The notes beneath the pieces are model-generated. The model was not told the DNA's origin and searched no databases. It saw only the letters and a list, made by a program, of their open reading frames with translations. A program made the position numbers and the translations under genes. From Paenibacillus sp. JDR-2 (lineage in GTDB: Bacteria > Bacillota > Bacilli > Paenibacillales > Paenibacillaceae), in the NCBI RefSeq assembly GCF_000023585.1, contig NC_012914.1, positions 5,525,501 through 5,589,500 of the forward strand: a DNA stretch of 64,000 nucleotides, in the 5' to 3' direction. This document shows positions 60,311-64,000 of the stretch, in pieces. Positions within the stretch are counted from its first letter, which is position 1, and each line of letters starts with the position of its first letter.

Positions 60311-61063
60311 TCAACCTTTCAATACATATTGTTTGATGATCTCGGCGACGCCGTTCTCGTTGTTGGTGAGCGTCACCGCATCAGCCGCATCTTTGACCGC
60401 CTGCTGCGCGTTGCCCATCGCTACGCCAAGTCCCGCTTCGCGGATCGCCGCAATATCATTCAAGCTGTCTCCCGCCGCAACAACCTGCGACATCTCGATG
60501 CCAAGCATGGTGCATAATTCGCGGAGTGCGCTGGCCTTCGTGATTCCTTTCGGATTAAGCTCCAGATTCTGAGTGGAGGAATTCGTAATCTCAAGCGCAT
60601 CCCATTCGGTTATTTCCGCGAGAATGCGATTGCGGATAACATCATCCTCCGTGTAATAACCAAACTTCAGCCAATGATGGTCTTCATACGTCGTAGACGG
60701 ATCAATCCACTTCTCCAGGTTGTAAATGCCCGTTGTCGAGTAGGCCCAGAACCAGGTTCCCTCATGCTTCAACGCCAGCTCATGCAGCTGCTTGACGTAG
60801 ACCGGGCTTAGCAATGTACGCTTATGCAGTACATGCGGCCTTTGCCAAATCTCGCTGCCATTGGCCGTAATCATCGGAGTCTCCAGCTTCAGCTGCTCCG
60901 CAAACGGAAGCGCCCCGCGGAAGCCCCGGCCCGTGGAAAAGCTGACGGTAATGCCGGCATCCAGCGCCCGCTGAATCCATTCCGCGTTCTCCTCGCTGAT
61001 CTCGCTCTGGTCATTCAGCAGCGTGCCATCCATGTCGAGTGCTACTAACTTGTAATTCCCCAT
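60311..61063 (-). CDS. Cof-type HAD-IIB hydrolase
   Basis: A 250-residue phosphatase. The nucleophile motif is LDMDGTLL (Asp9), motif II STGR, motif III has Lys near 190, and motif IV is AAGDSLNDIAAI; the C2B cap lies between. Members dephosphorylate sugar phosphates or flavins; the substrate is unknown. ATG at 61063 follows AGGAGG; the frame extends to 61108 without support. First gene of a likely unit with the DUF456 and ThuA genes. Confidence 0.9.
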   Translation of the reverse strand: MGNYKLVALDMDGTLLNDQSEISEENAEWIQRALDAGITVSFSTGRGFRGALPFAEQLKLETPMITANGSEIWQRPHVLHKRTLLSPVYVKQLHELALKHEGTWFWAYSTTGIYNLEKWIDPSTTYEDHHWLKFGYYTEDDVIRNRILAEITEWDALEITNSSTQNLELNPKGITKASALRELCTMLGIEMSQVVAAGDSLNDIAAIREAGLGVAMGNAQQAVKDAADAVTLTNNENGVAEIIKQYVLKG

Positions 61064-61234
61064 GCTCGGTATCCTCCTGCCTGTTTCTACTATGCAATAT
61101 TTTAGCACAGATTAAGGAGATTCCAAACGAAGCTATAGATATTGTTCTAAACGTTGGGACATGCGCGAAGGGTTCAACTAATTGAATAGTCCTAAGGAAG
61201 TTTTTAGCCAAATTCGTTCTCCCCCCCGACGTAG

Positions 61235-61405
61235 ACCTGTTGTAACACGGTTTTTCCGTCTTATTCGGCTGGTTTCGTACTCCATCTCACTCCCGACCGC
61301 GCTGCAACACGGTTTTTCCGTCTTATTTGACTGGTTTCGTGTCCAATCCCTCCGCCAGCCCCGCTGTAACACGGTTTTCCCGTCTTATTCGGCCAGCTCC
61401 ATACC
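61235..61405. repeat. 62-bp tandem repeat, three copies
   Basis: Units begin at 61241, 61303 and 61365 with TG(T/C)AACACGGTTTTTCCGTCT, each followed by TATT..(G/C)T/AGGTTTCGT. The third is cut. No ribosome-binding site or coding pattern supports the overlapping short frames. It fills most of the 408-bp gap between the HAD gene and the metal transporter genes. Confidence 0.8.
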
Positions 61406-61425
61406 GCCGCCGAGCCCGAAAAAAA

Positions 61426-61460
61426 ATCCCCTTCCTCGGTTTATGAGGAAAGGGAATCTA
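61426..61460 (-). terminator. Terminator of the metal-ion transporter operon
   Basis: GATTCCCTTTCCTC pairs with GAGGAAGGGGATT with one mismatch, followed leftward by T8. Confidence 0.85.
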
Positions 61461-61471
61461 AACTCGACTTT

Positions 61472-62344
61472 TTAAGCCGCAAGCTTGCGTAGGCGGAGCT
61501 TCTTTGCGACGATGCCATGCGAAGGCGAGAACAGGAAGGCCAGCACGAATAACACGGCTGCCGCGCATACGATACAGCCTGCAATGGAAGCATCAAGCAT
61601 GACGGCGGCAATATAACCGCCAAAGACGCTTAGGATACCAACGCCTACGCTGAGCATGATCATGCGGCCCAGCCGGTCGGTCAGCAGATAGGCGGTAGCG
61701 GCCGGGATGATCAGCATCCCGACAACGAGAATGGCGCCTACGCTTTCGAAGGAGCTGACGGTTGCCATCGATACCATCCCCATCAAGAGGTAATGGAACA
61801 GCGCTACCGGAATGCCGCAGGCGGCAGCCAGCGCGGGGTCGAAGGAGCAAAGCTTGAACTGCTTGTAGAACAAGCTGATTACCGTCACTATGATGATCAG
61901 CGTTACGCCAAGCAGCCACACCGCTTTTGGCCCAAGGTCTACACCGTTTACGACCCAGGTGTTCCAGTGCACATAAGCGATTTCGCCGTACAGAATAGCA
62001 TCCTGGTCCAGATGAACCTGTCTCGCAAACAGGCTGACCAGGAGGACGCCTATCGCGAACAGGGCGGTAAAAACGACTCCAATCGAAGCGTCTGCCTGCA
62101 CCCCTTTATTCTGAAAAAGCTGAATAAGGAAGACGGCGAACAGACCGCAGGCCATAGCGGCAACCATCATTAGAAGCGAATCCCGGGAGCCGCTGAGCAG
62201 GAACGCGATAACGATCCCCGGCATGACGGAATGGCTGATTGCGTCGCCGATCATGGCCATTTTGCGCAGAACAAGGAAGGCGCCCAGTATACCGCTGCAG
62301 CTTGCCACCAGCATCCCGGTCAATAAAATCCAGAAGTCACTCAT
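61472..62344 (-). CDS. Metal-ion ABC transporter permease (ABC-3 family)
   Basis: A 290-residue permease with seven to nine helices: SCSGILGAFLVLRKMAMIGDAISHSVMPGI is the conserved ABC-3 start, FDPALAAACGIPV the mid motif and GAILVVGMLIIPAATAYLLTDRL the C-terminal one. The family carries Mn, Zn or Fe; MntD/TroD-like is likely because a second permease accompanies it. ATG at 62344 overlaps the preceding stop (ATGA). Confidence 0.9.
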   Translation of the reverse strand: MSDFWILLTGMLVASCSGILGAFLVLRKMAMIGDAISHSVMPGIVIAFLLSGSRDSLLMMVAAMACGLFAVFLIQLFQNKGVQADASIGVVFTALFAIGVLLVSLFARQVHLDQDAILYGEIAYVHWNTWVVNGVDLGPKAVWLLGVTLIIIVTVISLFYKQFKLCSFDPALAAACGIPVALFHYLLMGMVSMATVSSFESVGAILVVGMLIIPAATAYLLTDRLGRMIMLSVGVGILSVFGGYIAAVMLDASIAGCIVCAAAVLFVLAFLFSPSHGIVAKKLRLRKLAA

Positions 62345-63297
62345 AACGATGCCTCCTTGTTCAAGCGGTCATCCACGGAAGCTGTCGCCGCCTGCTCCTC
62401 ATAGCCAAAGCCAAGCGACCGCTTCATTCTTTGCTGTACCATTCTCCTGACAAGAATCCCCCGCTTGGTGCCAAACATCAGCGATAGCAGAAATAGCAGG
62501 GTTGCGGCCAGCACCGTAAGCGGACCGGTCGGAAGGCTGTCTCCGGTAGAGCTGACAATCGCTCCCGATGCCCCGCTAATTGCGCCGAACAGGCCGGATA
62601 CAACCACCATGACGCCAAGCCGGTCCGTCCAGTACCTTGCGGATACCGCCGGGGTGATGATCAAGGAGGCAACCAGGATTACCCCAACCGCCTGAATCCC
62701 TACGACTACCGCCACAACCATAAGGAACATAAGCAGCTGTTCGAGCAGCGCAACCGGATAGCCGATTCCTTTGGCAAAGCCGGGGTCGAAGGATACCAGC
62801 TTGAACTGCTTGAACAGAAAGTAACAGATCGTAACCAGCAGCAGACTGACGATCGACAGAGTAAGAACATCCGAGCCCACCATCGAGGCCGCCTGGCCGA
62901 ATAAAAACTTATCCAGTCCCGCCTGATTGCCGTAGCCACCATGCTGGACAAGAGTTAACAAGACGATACCAAGACCAAAGAAAGAGGACAATACGATACC
63001 CATCGCCGCATCATGCTTAACGCGTGAATGCCGCGTAATCCAGCCGATCCCAAAGGTTGCTGCCACACCGGCGAGACCCGCTCCAATCAGGAAGTACAGA
63101 ATAGACTTGGTACCGGTCAGCATAAAAGCAATACAGATACCTGGCAAGGCGGCATGCGCGAGCGTATCGCCCATCAGGCTTTGCTTCCGCAGGTAGGAGA
63201 AGCAGCCGATAATGCCGCTGCTCAGCCCAAGAAGCGTGCAGCTGAGCAGAATCCACTGCATGTTCGGATCCTGTAAAAGCGTCCACAACGTATTCAT
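62341..63297 (-). CDS. Metal-ion ABC transporter permease (ABC-3 family)
   Basis: A 318-residue paralogue of the downstream permease: GIIGCFSYLRKQSLMGDTLAHAALPGI, FDPGFAKGIGYPVALLEQ and GVILVASLIITPAVSARYWTDRL. The C-terminal 40 residues are cytoplasmic and basic. Two permeases in tandem are typical of MntABCD/TroABCD manganese systems rather than one-permease zinc systems. ATG at 63297, 11 bp after the ATPase gene. Confidence 0.9.
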   Translation of the reverse strand: MNTLWTLLQDPNMQWILLSCTLLGLSSGIIGCFSYLRKQSLMGDTLAHAALPGICIAFMLTGTKSILYFLIGAGLAGVAATFGIGWITRHSRVKHDAAMGIVLSSFFGLGIVLLTLVQHGGYGNQAGLDKFLFGQAASMVGSDVLTLSIVSLLLVTICYFLFKQFKLVSFDPGFAKGIGYPVALLEQLLMFLMVVAVVVGIQAVGVILVASLIITPAVSARYWTDRLGVMVVVSGLFGAISGASGAIVSSTGDSLPTGPLTVLAATLLFLLSLMFGTKRGILVRRMVQQRMKRSLGFGYEEQAATASVDDRLNKEASL

Positions 63298-63307
63298 ATC
63301 CGTTCAC

Positions 63308-64000
63308 TCACCCTTCCGCGCTATCCGTCTTCGCCAGGCTGTTCCGGTCAAGGAAGGCGAGCCGGCCGCCATACGTGCGTTGCAGCAACTGCTGATTAAA
63401 TACCTCTTTTGTCTTGCCGTAGGCAACCAGCTCTACGTTCAACAGCAGTACGGAATCAAAATATTCCTCCACCGTAGCAAGGTCATGATGGACGACAATA
63501 ACGGTCTTCCCTTGCTGCTTCAGCTCCTGAAGCAGCGTAATAATAGCCTTCTCCGTAGCGGCATCAACACCGGCGAACGGTTCATCCATAAAGTACAGGC
63601 TGGCATCCTGAGCTAATGCACGGGCGAGAAATACACGCTGCTGCTGCCCGCCGGACAGCTGGCTGATCTGGCGGGAGGCAAAATCAGCCATGCCCACCTT
63701 GGCCAGACATTCCATAGCAATCGCGCGTTCCTTCGCTCCCGGGCGCCCGAACAAGCCTAAATGTCCATATCTCCCCATCATAACGACATCCAGTGCATTC
63801 GTCGGGAAATCCCAATCGACGGATTCACGCTGCGGTACGTAGCCAACCAACTTGCGCTGCTGTTTATAGGGCTTGCCGTATACGAGCACCTCTCCTCCAA
63901 GGCGGGGAATAAGGCCAAGCGCAGCCTTCATCATCGTTGATTTGCCGGCGCCGTTAGGGCCGATAACCCCAATCAGCTCCCCCTCCGTCACGGTGAAGGA
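63308..64000 (-). CDS. Metal-ion ABC transporter ATPase (partial)
   Basis: The 5' end is cut by the window edge; 231 codons are visible. Walker A is GPNGAGKSTMM, the Q-loop region VGYVPQRESVDWDFPTNALDVVMMGRYG is characteristic of the Mn/Zn (MntB/ZnuC) group, the signature is LSGGQQQRVFLARALA and Walker B LYFMDEPFAGVD. The frame is open through 64000, so a few more N-terminal residues and probably the metal-binding lipoprotein gene lie beyond. It energises the two permeases downstream. Confidence 0.9.
   Translation of the reverse strand, partial: SFTVTEGELIGVIGPNGAGKSTMMKAALGLIPRLGGEVLVYGKPYKQQRKLVGYVPQRESVDWDFPTNALDVVMMGRYGHLGLFGRPGAKERAIAMECLAKVGMADFASRQISQLSGGQQQRVFLARALAQDASLYFMDEPFAGVDAATEKAIITLLQELKQQGKTVIVVHHDLATVEEYFDSVLLLNVELVAYGKTKEVFNQQLLQRTYGGRLAFLDRNSLAKTDSAEG

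Noticed and set aside
61178-61475. Frames of 64-97 codons over the 62-bp tandem repeats
   Set aside because: Repetitive low-complexity translation, no ribosome-binding site, and no conserved features.

Overview
The window looks like chromosome of an endospore-forming, Gram-positive, respiring member of the Paenibacillaceae, most likely Paenibacillus. The reasons are the succinate dehydrogenase order sdhC-sdhA-sdhB, HemQ (coproporphyrin-type haem synthesis), CtaA, DnaB/DnaI helicase loading, a ktr operon under a ydaO-type riboswitch, Sda, a YheC/D coat ATP-grasp protein, a SpoVB-type flippase, a yut/yuz gene cluster known from Bacillus, and menaquinone genes of the futalosine type. Shine-Dalgarno sequences are strong and TTG/GTG starts are frequent. 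I see no prophage, transposase, rRNA, tRNA or CRISPR array.

Layout. 1-2.1 kb: DMT transporter, DoxX and a divergent HxlR regulator. 2.1-5.5 kb: sdhCAB, with a Fur-box promoter just past its 3' end that fires into a roughly 79-nt transcript ending at an intrinsic terminator. 5.7-11.1 kb: LysR regulator, a large palindromic element, ktrB-ktrA with its c-di-AMP riboswitch, and a CPBP protease. 11.2-12.2 kb: two low-complexity, probably spore-associated proteins. 12.2-14.4 kb: uvrC preceded by four 66-bp repeats. 14.5-17.9 kb: a YqzM-like peptide and a sulfate importer (sbp-cysT-cysW-yezD, no cysA). 18.1-24.2 kb: an oppABCDF peptide importer preceded by a 25-codon ORF. 24.3-26.8 kb: dnaB-dnaI. 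27-31.4 kb: yuiB, hemQ, an NADH dehydrogenase under a Rex-like site, and a YumC-type reductase. 31.4-35.5 kb: tandem palindromic repeats, a zinc-ribbon protein, sda with a cluster of DnaA boxes, a YheC/D protein and topB. 35.6-42.5 kb: metallophosphoesterase, coiled-coil protein and a Bce-type antimicrobial-peptide module. 42.6-46.9 kb: a secreted beta-propeller-like protein followed by pstS-pstC-pstA (no pstB). 47.3-50.9 kb: yutM, mqnE, yutJ, yuzB and a NifU-type carrier. 50.9-55.2 kb: ctaA-ubiD-HEPN-SDR. 55.3-61.1 kb: thioredoxin-like protein, lipoprotein, SpoVB-like flippase, ThuA, DUF456 and HAD genes. 61.4-64 kb: a metal-ion ABC importer cut by the window edge.

Respiration is the theme that links many genes: succinate dehydrogenase, two NDH-2-like enzymes, menaquinone enzymes, haem A synthase, coprohaem decarboxylase, Fe-S carriers and a ferredoxin-NADP reductase. 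The least ordinary material is between the genes: the Fur-controlled small RNA candidate next to sdhB, a dispersed hairpin repeat abutting the Shine-Dalgarno sequences of both uvrC and oppB, structured leaders before the pst-linked gene and the zinc-ribbon gene, and several families of palindromic repeats. Functions are assigned from remembered family motifs; no searches were run.
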